A stretch of DNA of 64,000 nucleotides. Source: Cafeteria roenbergensis (lineage: Eukaryota > Sar > Bigyra > Bicosoecida > Cafeteriaceae). A program made the translations under genes and the position numbers. How positions within the stretch are numbered: position 1 is the first letter of the stretch; each line of letters opens with the position of its first letter. This document shows positions 41,558 to 50,759 of this stretch, in pieces. Under the pieces are notes generated by a model. That model had not been told where the DNA came from, ran no database searches, and saw only the letters and a list, made by a program, of their open reading frames with translations. Location: positions 310,001-374,000 of the forward strand of contig VLTN01000011.1 of the NCBI GenBank assembly GCA_008330645.1, given 5' to 3'.

Positions 41558-44500
41558 CTACGCTCCCAACGGGGCGCCTCGGCCGACCACCACATGCGGG
41601 ACAGCCCCCCCCTCAGCGGCGCCCCCGCTCTCCCGGGCCTCTGCCATGCCCCGCAGCAGCTGCTCCAGGCCGGTGGTGTACCCGGCCGCGTCAAACAGGC
41701 CACCCGAGCCACTGGCGGCAGCTCGCAGCGCCGCGCCGGACACGCGCCTGCGCAGCGCGGCCGCGACCCCAGGCCGCATGCACAGCCCTGCCCCCGTGTC
41801 CTGGAATCCGCGCACTGACGGCTGCACAAGAACCTCGGCAAACTCGCGCCCTGGCGGCGACGACGCGTCAAGCCTCCTCACGAGTGAAGCGCCCACCGAG
41901 TCGGCCATTTGCCCCAGCGGGGCGCCAACCGTCAAAACGGGCAGTCCGGCCCGCAGCGCATCCGTCGCCGTGGAGTGCGCCCCGTAGGCCCCCCCGGCGT
42001 TGTCGAGGAACAGATCCGCGAACCGCAGCCGGAGCATGTGAGCGGCCTGGTGGCCGCGGTGCGCCAACGCGACGCGGCTGGGGTGCACGCCGCGGGCGCT
42101 GAACTCTAGGCAGAGCCGGTACACTGCGCTCACATCGGAGTGCTCTTCGCACCGCTCCAGCCGGCCCGCGCGAGCTTCCGGCGGTCCCATGAGCCAAAGG
42201 AGCGCCCCTGGCGAGCGTCGCAGCACGCCAGCCCACGCGGTGACCGTCTCTGGCCGGAGCTTCTCCAGCTTGTTGAACGAGGCGAGAACCAGACCGGCGC
42301 GGCACTGGCCTCTGCGACACTCGCGGCCGCCCAGCCCGACCCCCTCACGGCCGTTGGGCGGGAGCAGCTTCTCGGCATCGGCGCACGCTCTCGCCGCCTC
42401 CACGCCCTCCAGCTCCTCCTCCGTGCTGTTGGTCAGTGTCCACGTCTCCTTCGCAGCCAGCAGAGAGACGGCCTCGGCGTCTCTCGGCAGCTCCCAGCCG
42501 CGGCAAAGCCCATGCGCGGGTGCCCGCAAGCCCAACTCTGAGCGCCGGAGCGCGGCGTCCACCTCCGTCCGGGTTTCCTCGGGCCAGCTGCTGGCCTGGT
42601 ATGAGCGAGGGAGCAGGGCAAGGGACTCGGTGAATCGCCGCGCGAGCTCGGGCGGAGCCACGGCTCTGTCGGCCACAAACCAGTCCACGTGCCGACTTCC
42701 CGTGGTGCCGGGCAGGATCAAAAACAGCGCCTGGACGCGCGCCACCCGCCGCGCCAGAATGCCGGGGCGGCCGCCGAGAGTGGCCCCCTGCATGTCCAGC
42801 GCCACGTCAGGCGCCAGCGAGCGCGCGAACGCAGCCACCTCGTCGTCGCTGCGACTGTGAGCCACAACCATGGGGGAGAACGCCCTGGACAAGGACCGCT
42901 GCACGCGCGAGCCGTCCAGCGAGCCGTAGTGAATGGCCGACGCGTGGACGCGCGACGGCGCCGCGCGCGGGCGCACCTGGCCGAACGGCGCTGCGGCGTG
43001 GCCTGGCGCAGAGGCGCGGCCGCCGGCTCGGCGAGGGCTTGCGGCGTTGCCAGAGTGCAGCCACGGCACCGCCTCGATGAGCGTGGCCGTAGGGTGAGCG
43101 GCGAAGTCGTGCGACAGGTACAGGACGCGAAGACCGCGGCGTCCCGCGCTCCGCAGGCCAGAGGCGGCAGCCGCTCGGACAGCCGCAGAGGAGCCGCGAG
43201 AGCGGCGAGCCGGCTGGGGCGGGGGCGGGGGGGGCGAGGGACCAGGCACCGACCACGGCGAGAGCTGGCCGCGCCACGGCCACCGCAGCGAGGCGTCGGC
43301 GTCCAGGACGGCGGCTGCTCCCGGTGTCATGGGCACGGGGTCGGCCCCTGCCCCCTCCGTTGCCACCGCCGACAGCAGCCGCTCCCACGCTGTCAGGGGC
43401 AGGAGCAGGCCGTCGAACACCCCCAGGCCTGATCGCGTCAGCGTACGCACGTCGCTGCTGGCCGGAGCGCCGTCGCCAGGGCCCCCCCCGACTCCTCCCG
43501 GCCCGCCCCTTGCGCGCCGCAGCTCCCGCCGCGCGGCCACGGCCTCGGCCTCGGTCCCGCCGAGCCAGCGCCTGAGCAAGGCTTGCTCCCAGCCCCAGTG
43601 CTGCCAGTCCCCCGTGAGCCGCCTGGCTCGCAGCTGCTGCGCCAGCAGGGGCGGCCACTCAAGCTTTGCGCCAGCCGGCACCGCGTCCCAGAACCGCCCC
43701 CACGTCGCTGCCGCCGCGCTGGCCGCCCCCGAGCCGGCCGCTTCGCACCCGCGAGCAAGGCGCCTCTCATCCGCTACAATGGCCGCGGTGAGGCACCGTC
43801 GCCTCTCCGCCTCGGCTCTGCCTGCTTCAGGGCCGCCTGGCTCCGAGCCCAGCACGCCCCTCCCGCACGAAGCCACCCCTGGGAAGAGGTGGCCGGCCAC
43901 CATGAGCGACGTCGCAGCGGAGCCAGAGTTGCTCCACAGCACGGCCCCGCCCCTCGGTAGAGGTGCCTGCGAACCGGCGTCGCGAGCACCGCAGCCGCCG
44001 GCCCGCACCGCACAGGCAAGAGCGGCGTCGCAGTCTCGCCCCTGCCCCTGCCCCTGCCGCAGCTCCGCCTGGCACTGCTGCCACAGCGCAGTGAGAGCGC
44101 TGCGCAGTGCCCCTGGAAACGTCACAGCCGCCACGCCCGCGTTGCGAAGGCAGCTGGCCGCGTGCCGCCGCGCAATGTCATCAGCTCGCACGCCACCGGA
44201 CGGCGCCGGGACCTCGGACCGGTCTGCGGGCTGGCGAGCCGAGCCAGCTGCGCCAGCAGAGGCGCCACCACTCGCAGGCTCGCCCTCCGCCCACGCCAGC
44301 ACGGTCGGGTCGGGCCAGTCGAGGGTGAGGCCCGCTGTGCGGGCGCCAGGGGGGTCCATCAGCCCGTGTGGAGGCGGCGGCGGTGGCGGCGGCGGCGGCA
44401 CTGCGCCGTCCGGCTCCGTGCCGCCAGGTCGCAGACCAGCCGCGCTGCCTGCCGAGCCAGCCGCTGCGTCCGCTGCATCGGTGTAGCAAGCGTCCCCAAA

Positions 44501-45733
44501 GGCGGCCCACCGCCCCACGGCGTCAAGCGCGGCCAGGGCAGGCGAGGCCGCCCACCGCACCCGCTCAGCCGGGCCCGCGGCTGCCGCCTCCAGCACGCCC
44601 AGGAACCGCGCGGCGACGAACACTGCAGCAGCGCCCTTTGAGTCTGACAGGAGGGCGCCGGCTAGGTTCACGGCGGCCGCGCCGTCCGCAGGGTCGAGCG
44701 CCAGCGCGGCCCTGAGGCGGTCGACAGCCAGCCTGGGCCGGCCAGCGCGCAGCAGTGACGCCCCCCATGCTCCGGCCATGCGGCCGTAGCCCCTCCCCCG
44801 GAGCTCGTCGGCCGAGACGCCGTCCTCAGCCAGCCGCCTCGCGCTCACGTCTCGAAGGCTCCGCGCAAGCACACCTGGCCCGGCCACCTCCTCCCGAGCC
44901 ACGCCTGCAGCCCCCAAGGGCGTTGGCAGGCCGGCTGCGGCTCCCTCCACACGCCACAGCCCCGCCGAAAGCCGGGCCCACTGCGGCCCGCCTCGCCCGC
45001 TGCCTCCCCGGTCCTGCCAGTGCCCCAATGCAGCATCCGCCCCCGTGAAGGCCGCGTGGGCCTCGTCATCCCGCTGCTCCGAGTACAGGCAGCGGCCCGC
45101 CGCTGCGAGCAGCTCGTACGAGCCGCCGCCGCTGGCGCTGTGCAGCCTGGCCGCTCCGAGCAGCGCCTGGCAGCCCAGGCCGGCGTGGCCTAGGGGCCCG
45201 CTGCCGCCGGAGCCCTGAGACGCAACTCTGGCCGCTGCCACGCCCGCCTCCACGCACTGCGCCAGCTGGGGCAGCGGGGCATAGGAGGACCCGCCTTGAG
45301 AGCCGCGCTGCCGCGCCAGCGGGTTGCCGAGCGCCGCCAGCACGGCGTGCCAGCGAGCAGCATCGGCCTCTGCTCCTGGCACTGCGCACGCACGCGCTGC
45401 AGCCCCCTCGAGCCACCCAATCGTCTCAGGCTCAAGCTCGGCCCGTAGCAGAGGGTCGCGGGAAACGGCACTGGCCAGCATGCATCCCGCGCCCGCCGAG
45501 CGCCCCGACACCGCCGTCAGCGCCGCTGCGCAAGACGCCTGCACGAGCAGACTCGCGCCCATGACGCCTGGGCTTGCCTCGTCGACCCGGACAAGGTCCT
45601 CTAGACTGGACAGCACGGCTTTCCCTTGGTCGCGAGTTCCCAAGGCTTGTGAGAGCGCCTGCAAGGCAGAGTTTGCATTCAGCGCGGCGGCGGCCGCTGG
45701 CCAGAGAGCGAGCACGAGCCACCATCTTTGCAT
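41558..45733 (-). CDS. GT41 O-GlcNAc-transferase-like protein with predicted signal peptide
   Basis: Single exon, ATG chosen at 45733, TAG at 41558-41560, 1391 residues. The start gives MQRWWLVLALWPAAAAALNA, a typical signal peptide. An open frame continues upstream, with an alternative in-frame ATG at 45976 that would bury it. The N-terminal 600 residues are helical with TPR-like pieces (LRAALALDPADGAAAVNLAG). The catalytic half matches OGT/SPINDLY: LSHDFAAHPT (catalytic-region His, about residue 880), VQALFLILPGTTG and YFVADR-like WFVADRAVAPPE, FNKLEKLRPETV (UDP-binding region, about 1150), FADLFLDNAGGAYGAHSTATDAL followed by AGLPVLTVGAP (about 1240-1268), and a closing helix YTTGLEQLLRGM. 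Known OGT is nucleocytoplasmic, so a secretory form would be unusual. Inserts rich in Gly and Pro separate the two halves. Family sure; location inferred. Confidence 0.85.
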   Translation of the reverse strand: MQRWWLVLALWPAAAAALNANSALQALSQALGTRDQGKAVLSSLEDLVRVDEASPGVMGASLLVQASCAAALTAVSGRSAGAGCMLASAVSRDPLLRAELEPETIGWLEGAAARACAVPGAEADAARWHAVLAALGNPLARQRGSQGGSSYAPLPQLAQCVEAGVAAARVASQGSGGSGPLGHAGLGCQALLGAARLHSASGGGSYELLAAAGRCLYSEQRDDEAHAAFTGADAALGHWQDRGGSGRGGPQWARLSAGLWRVEGAAAGLPTPLGAAGVAREEVAGPGVLARSLRDVSARRLAEDGVSADELRGRGYGRMAGAWGASLLRAGRPRLAVDRLRAALALDPADGAAAVNLAGALLSDSKGAAAVFVAARFLGVLEAAAAGPAERVRWAASPALAALDAVGRWAAFGDACYTDAADAAAGSAGSAAGLRPGGTEPDGAVPPPPPPPPPPHGLMDPPGARTAGLTLDWPDPTVLAWAEGEPASGGASAGAAGSARQPADRSEVPAPSGGVRADDIARRHAASCLRNAGVAAVTFPGALRSALTALWQQCQAELRQGQGQGRDCDAALACAVRAGGCGARDAGSQAPLPRGGAVLWSNSGSAATSLMVAGHLFPGVASCGRGVLGSEPGGPEAGRAEAERRRCLTAAIVADERRLARGCEAAGSGAASAAAATWGRFWDAVPAGAKLEWPPLLAQQLRARRLTGDWQHWGWEQALLRRWLGGTEAEAVAARRELRRARGGPGGVGGGPGDGAPASSDVRTLTRSGLGVFDGLLLPLTAWERLLSAVATEGAGADPVPMTPGAAAVLDADASLRWPWRGQLSPWSVPGPSPPPPPPQPARRSRGSSAAVRAAAASGLRSAGRRGLRVLYLSHDFAAHPTATLIEAVPWLHSGNAASPRRAGGRASAPGHAAAPFGQVRPRAAPSRVHASAIHYGSLDGSRVQRSLSRAFSPMVVAHSRSDDEVAAFARSLAPDVALDMQGATLGGRPGILARRVARVQALFLILPGTTGSRHVDWFVADRAVAPPELARRFTESLALLPRSYQASSWPEETRTEVDAALRRSELGLRAPAHGLCRGWELPRDAEAVSLLAAKETWTLTNSTEEELEGVEAARACADAEKLLPPNGREGVGLGGRECRRGQCRAGLVLASFNKLEKLRPETVTAWAGVLRRSPGALLWLMGPPEARAGRLERCEEHSDVSAVYRLCLEFSARGVHPSRVALAHRGHQAAHMLRLRFADLFLDNAGGAYGAHSTATDALRAGLPVLTVGAPLGQMADSVGASLVRRLDASSPPGREFAEVLVQPSVRGFQDTGAGLCMRPGVAAALRRRVSGAALRAAASGSGGLFDAAGYTTGLEQLLRGMAEARESGGAAEGGAVPHVVVGRGAPLGA

Positions 45734-46553
45734 CGCCGCTCGGATGGCGCCCCCGGGGGGGGGGGGCTGGACGCCCACAGCGGTCGACCCAGGCGAGGCG
45801 GCTCCAATGCCTCGGCTTTTGTATGGCTTGTGCGCGGCGTTGGCTCCCTCCCCGCCCCTCCGCCAGGGCGCTCTGCTTGCGGTTGGTGGCGACCAGCCCT
45901 CCCTGTCGACGGCGTGTGCCAAGAGCGTTGCAACGGCGCAACTTTTTGAGCAACGCCAGCACGGTCTTGGGGCCATGAGCCGGGCGCGGGCTGAGGCCGC
46001 TGAATCAGCGGCAATGGATGCAGCCGCCGCCGGGACATCGTTGCGAGCAGTGTCGCGGATGATTTGTGGCCCCGCAGCCTGCCCGTGCGCGTGATGACGC
46101 GGGGCCCTGTCGCAGCTCCCTCTCCACGTGTGCAGGGGGGCCCGCATCGCCAGCACCAGAAACCGGAATCAGCCCCTCGGTCGGACTCAGCGGCCGCAGG
46201 GACGTGACATGGTGGGCACGCGCCGGCAGAGCTTGGCTCCGGACGATCACCGACTCTGTGTCGAGTCGGCCAGGCGCGGCGAGGAGGGAAGCTCACACCG
46301 ACGGCGGCGGGCCAAGCATCAAGTGCAGGGACCCGACCTTCGAGCGCACGCTGGCGGCGGCGCGCGAGCGTTGGGCGGTGCCAGCCGCTGCTGGCAGGCA
46401 GGGGTTTCGAGGCCCACTGGTTCCACGAGCCCCTCCCCCGCCCCCCTTCTGGGGTAGCGTGCTGCCCCGCCCCGTCGCGACAAGCGCTCGGCCCACCAGC
46501 ACCGTCCCCCAAGCACCGCGTTGCTGGGTGCTGCGCGAGCCAGTCGAGGCTGG
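45734..46553. promoter_or_regulatory. Long divergent intergenic region, GT41-like / EF-hand gene
   Basis: At 820 bp this is the longest gap in the window. The GT41-like frame stays open to about 46156 on the minus strand, so part may be coding if an upstream ATG (45976) is used. The remainder shows no gene, TATA-like element or clear repeat. A G10 run (45766-45775 region) lies just upstream of the chosen GT41-like start. Confidence 0.45.
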
Positions 46554-48229
46554 ATGGGGAGCTGCTTATCGTCGAGAAAGCGCAGCCACGCGCTCTCGTC
46601 TGCCGACGAGGTCGAGCTGCTTGCGCAGTTCAAAGACCTTCGAATGTCCATGTTCCTCTCGGAAGCAGACTTCATCAAGCTGTACCGCTACTTCCTGGAC
46701 GCCAACGTCAACGAGAACGGGTGCATTAACCTGACCGAGTTCCTGGGTTTCTTCGACCTCCCGAGGAATCGCATCTCCAAAAGGGCCTTTGACATGTTCA
46801 GGGATGACAACGAGACTGGCATCACGTTCAAGCAGTGGGTGTTTGCCATTTGGAACTTCTGTACAACAGACAGCAGCGCTCTCAGTATTTTTGCGTTCCA
46901 GCTGTACGACAAGACGGGCAAGGGGACTCTCGACCTGGACGACATCACGCACATGCTGCACGAGCTCTTTGGGCGCGACTACGAGTCCAACCCGCTGGCC
47001 AGAGAGTTGATGAAGAGCCTGCTGGAGACGGACTACCGTGGGAACCGCATCACGGCGGGGGTGACGGCTGGGCAGTTTGCCAAGGTTGCCGTGCGCGCCC
47101 GAAATCTCATGTATCAGGCGTTCAAACTTCAGCGCGCGGTGAGCACGAGAGGTCGACAGACCGATAGAGACAGAGAGAGAGCGAGAGCTGCGGGCCTCTG
47201 TGGGACGCCATGGCCGAGCCGCCCGTCGAGCAAGCGCAGCTGATCGCTCCGCTAGCTTGTGGCCGTGCGGTTCCCTGCTGTCTTGCGTTGCCTTCACAGA
47301 TCCAGTCAAAGGTTTTCGGAATCGGCCACTGGGCGGACAAGACCCTGGAGCGCGAGGAGCTGCAGCGCACGGGGGGGCTGAACTTGCAGCAGGTGTTGGA
47401 CCTTGTCAACGCGGGCCGCCGTCGAGCTCAGGGCCACGTCGTGCGAGGCGGCGTGATCATGCCGTACGTCAGCGCGATGGGAGACCGCGAGACGCCAGCG
47501 GAACGCGCCGAGCGAGAGCGCCTTGAACGGCTCCAAGAAGTTGTCGGCGCAGAGCAGATGAGCAGCATGCTTGGGCAAGCCAAAGGCGGTGGCGCCGCTG
47601 CGGGGGGGCTTCGCAAGACTCTGTCCCTGAGCCCCAGGGGTGCCGGGGGCGCGGCCAGTGCTGCATCCACGGGGCTTCCGTTCGGGGGTTCTCCCCGCAC
47701 GGTCGACATCACTGCCACGGCCGAGCGTCGGCGGCTGTCCGGCTCCAAGGCCCGGGACTCAGCGCGAGGCGCGAGCGAGCGCTTGCCTGGGGCGTCGACG
47801 GATCGAAGTGGAGCCGGCTCGTCAAACCCGCCCATCACGCACCGAGCAAGCGCCCGCACCACGGTGCGGGTGGCGCCGATGTCGCAAAGCACGCCGATTG
47901 ACATCGACGGAGGCGACAATATGACCATTCGAATCCCAGGCCGTCAGGGCGGAGGGCGGGCACAGTCGCTTGGAGCTGGCGCTTCTGTAGGCGGCGTTTC
48001 GGGCACACCGACCGCCGCCAGGGCGGGCGAGAGCACAGGGTTTCGGGCAGGCGCTGAGGGGTCCCGACCGCCGAAGCTACGGACAGCGCACAGCGACTTC
48101 CGGCACAGCAGGCTCATGTCCAGCGTCTCCAGAGGTGTGGATGGGTCGAGCAGCCCAGCAGGAAAGAAGACGCCGACAGCGTCTCGAGCCCACCGGATGT
48201 CGGCGGCGATACGCCGGGCAGCGAAATAG
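46554..48229 (+). CDS. EF-hand calcium sensor, probably N-myristoylated, with disordered tail
   Basis: Exons 46554-47138 and 47300-48229; phase-0 intron of 161 bp; 504 residues. The start MGSCLSSRKR has Gly2 and Ser6 as needed for N-myristoylation and Cys4 for palmitoylation, suggesting membrane attachment. Residues 20-230 are a calcineurin-B/NCS-like four-helix-pair domain. The loop NVNENGCINLTE fits the 12-residue EF consensus. A second, DNETGITFKQW, and a third, DKTGKGTLDLDD, are partly degenerate; DYRGNRITAG may be the remnant of a fourth. Exon 2 continues the fold (FGIGHWADKTLEREELQ) and then becomes Ser/Arg/Gly-rich and probably disordered for about 250 residues. Calcium binding at the first loop is likely, at the others uncertain. 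I cannot name an ortholog. It is convergent with COG8, with 156 bp between stops. Confidence 0.85.
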
Positions 48230-48385
48230 TACACACGCGAAGTTGGGATTTGCACCAGCGCGTTCGTTTGTTTGAGTGCTGCGCTTGTTTCGTGGGCTGC
48301 CGCGCTCGGATCGCGCGCAGAATGCAGTGGCTGGCCGCAACATGCCCTTATTCGCTCCACTCTCCCCCCCGCCCCCCACACACAC

Positions 48386-50404
48386 TCAAGGCAACGCATC
48401 CGTGCTTCTGTCACCTCGGCTCGGCGCAGTGGCATGAGTAGCAGCTCCTGGCGGGGTCGCTGCCTCGGCCTGGCAATCAGCGCGCTCGGCAGCCGTGGCG
48501 GGCGCGCCGGGCCACGCAACGAGGTCAGACCGCGTGACGTGCCCCACCACGGCGGCCACAAAGGGCGGCACGACCTCGATCAGCTGTCTGGTGAGCTCGG
48601 CAACCTGCTCTTTGGCGGCCGCCTCGTCGGCCTCCGAGTGGCCGTCCGCTGCTGCCAGCTCCGCCACGGCATCGTCCCTCACCGCCCTGGCCTGCGCGCT
48701 GCAGAGCCCCCGAACAAACGCTTCCGAAGCCCTCACGAGCGCAGCGGTGCCGATGACGTGGGCGCATCGTCGCGCGTCATCGGCAGCCGCCAAAAGCCCG
48801 TTCACAGCGCGAGCAAGCGGCGGGCACCGCATCAATTGCGCGGGCGCCACAGGCAGGACCGCGCTTGGCGGGCCGCCCTTTGCGGCGCCACTGCCAGCCT
48901 CGCCTTGGCCGCTTCGCCTGTCAGCGGCGCTCTCGTGCGCAGCGCTCCCGCCGCTCCCCGCAGCCGCTGCCAGCGCAGCGAGGTAGGCCCAGGCCCCGCG
49001 CCGCACCTCCGTGTCGAACGCAGCCACCGCACTGTCCAGGCGGCCCGCGACGAGCTGCGCCCCTGCCAGCCGCAGGCTGAGCTGCGCCTGGGCGCACCTG
49101 TCGGTGGCCAGCGGGGCGGCCCGTGCGAACGCAAACAGCACCGCGTCCGATGCGTTGACAAGGTCCGCACCACTGCGGAGCTGGGGCGCGATTTCGGCCA
49201 CAAGATCCGCCGCCGCAGCCGAGGTGTCATCCATCCAGCAGACGAGCCGCCGCGCCCCATCCACAGACGCTGCCGCCACGAACGGCGCGGAGGCGGGCGC
49301 CGGGCCAGCTCCGGGCGTGCCAGCGGCGGGAGTGGCCGAGTCCACGGGGCTCGAGGCCGCCTCGGCGCGACGCAGAAACAGAGCGTCAGCTGCCCTCGGG
49401 ACATCGGCCCAGAGAGCCCGAGATGCGTCCAGCACGGCGGTGAGGCGACGCAGCGGGGGAAGGGACGCAGCATCGGCCTCCACACGGCGGAGGGCCGCTG
49501 TGCGCGCAGCCAGGAATCGCTCCAGCGCCTCCTCTCTGGCATCCTCCTCGGGCGGCGGCATCGTTCCGGAGGCGGAGTGCGAGGCCCCGCCGCGGCCGCC
49601 GCCCAGCACGCCGCGACCCAGGGCCATGGGATCGGCTGAAGGAGTGGCGGGCCCCGCGTGCTGGCCGCCTGCAGAGCCGGCTGCTGCGAAGAGCAGCGAC
49701 ATCGGGCTGGCCAAGCCGGCGTCGGGGCCGTTGCCGGGGCTTGGCCGAGCGGCAGCGGCCGCCGGCGCAGCGCCGGCCCGCTCCCTGGCGCGCTGGAGGA
49801 GGATGCGGCGCATGGGCCTGACAAGGTCAAGCGCGGCGGTGAGAGGCAGAGCGGGCGCACTGAGCGCAGACTCGATGTTGTTGAGAGCGCGGTCTCGCGC
49901 GCGCCTGAGCCCCACTGCGATGGCCGCAACGACAGCGTGGCCGCCGGTTCCGACCGGGTGGCGCGTGACCATCGCGTTTACCACGTCGCACAGGTCGAGC
50001 AGCTGGTCGGTCCTCCCGTGCCGCAGGCATGCTTCAGCCACCGCCGGCAGCTCCGCCAGGTCGGTCAGGTCGCGCTCGTGCCGCAAGGCACGGTGCACTC
50101 GCAGCTCCTCATCCAGCAGCAGCTCCAGCCGGTGGGCGAGGTCGCCCTCAAGGGTCGCCTCGGCCTCGGCACCGTGCGAGAGTGCCTCGCTGCACTGGGA
50201 TCGGAGCTCCCTCAGCTCCTCGGAGACTCGCCTGCTCGCGTCCACGCAGTCGATGTGGACCTTGTAGTTTGCAAGCGCCAGGGCCCGCACCTGCTCCTCC
50301 AGCAGCGCCTCCTCGCTGCGCAGCTGCGAGGGCACCGAGGCAAGCTCTCGCAGGCTCAGCCCGGCAAAGTCCGTCGAGCTCTCAGCCGCGGCCGCGGAAG
50401 CCAT
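48386..50404 (-). CDS. COG8: Conserved oligomeric Golgi complex subunit 8
   Basis: Single exon, ATG 50404, TGA 48386-48388, 672 residues (human COG8 is about 610). COG8 is in lobe B of the COG tethering complex, which captures retrograde intra-Golgi vesicles and keeps glycosylation enzymes in place. Seen: the N-terminal Dor1 pattern LRSEEALLEEQVRALALANY and VDASRRVSEELRELRSQCSE (the coiled coil that holds COG subunits together), then LTDLAELPAVAEACLRHGRT and QLLDLCDVVNAMVTRHP, matching the family's L-IP-LM-TCVRNG-Y-EALEL block. The C-terminal part is helical with Ala/Gly-rich inserts near 49280-49330 and 49580-49780. The assignment rests mainly on the N-terminal 200 residues. Confidence 0.82.
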   Translation of the reverse strand: MASAAAAESSTDFAGLSLRELASVPSQLRSEEALLEEQVRALALANYKVHIDCVDASRRVSEELRELRSQCSEALSHGAEAEATLEGDLAHRLELLLDEELRVHRALRHERDLTDLAELPAVAEACLRHGRTDQLLDLCDVVNAMVTRHPVGTGGHAVVAAIAVGLRRARDRALNNIESALSAPALPLTAALDLVRPMRRILLQRARERAGAAPAAAAARPSPGNGPDAGLASPMSLLFAAAGSAGGQHAGPATPSADPMALGRGVLGGGRGGASHSASGTMPPPEEDAREEALERFLAARTAALRRVEADAASLPPLRRLTAVLDASRALWADVPRAADALFLRRAEAASSPVDSATPAAGTPGAGPAPASAPFVAAASVDGARRLVCWMDDTSAAAADLVAEIAPQLRSGADLVNASDAVLFAFARAAPLATDRCAQAQLSLRLAGAQLVAGRLDSAVAAFDTEVRRGAWAYLAALAAAAGSGGSAAHESAADRRSGQGEAGSGAAKGGPPSAVLPVAPAQLMRCPPLARAVNGLLAAADDARRCAHVIGTAALVRASEAFVRGLCSAQARAVRDDAVAELAAADGHSEADEAAAKEQVAELTRQLIEVVPPFVAAVVGHVTRSDLVAWPGAPATAAERADCQAEAATPPGAATHATAPSRGDRSTDALP

Positions 50405-50759
50405 CCGAGCGCGACCGAACCAGCACTCCTGCTTGCCCTCCCCGAAGCCCAGTGTTCGCGCAGGGCTGTGGGCTCCCGCGCTCGCCCCGGCTGCGATGCA
50501 AGCGCGCGCGGCAATCCTGCAGAGCCCTCAAGCCGCGACTTGCAGCAAAATTGGCAGCTGCGCCAAGCCTTTTGTTGGCACTGGAACTCGAAGCGGCGCA
50601 GGTCCCGGGTGCAGGGACGTTGGGAAAGTCAGTCGTCGCCTGCCTCGGCGTGCTGCGCACGCGCGCTTGCGGACTTGCGGGCGGAGCCTGCTCGCGGTGG
50701 CGCCCGGTTCTCCTGGAACTGGCACAGAGTTGTCCCGCTCGTGCACGTCCACCGACGGC
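50405..50759. promoter_or_regulatory. Divergent intergenic region, COG8 / membrane-protein gene
   Basis: The 355-bp gap lies between divergent starts. It includes a less GC-rich patch, GCAAAATTGGCAGCTG (near 50545) and CCTTTTGTTGGCACTGGAAC (near 50568), which stands out from its surroundings. No gene is seen. The frame of the downstream gene is open back to a TTG at 50433 but has no earlier ATG. Confidence 0.4.

Noticed and set aside
45734-46156. An N-terminal extension of the GT41-like protein to 46156
   Set aside because: The extension has a TTG at its head, is Arg/Pro/Gly-rich without motifs, and would place a clear signal peptide inside the protein. It is kept as an alternative only.
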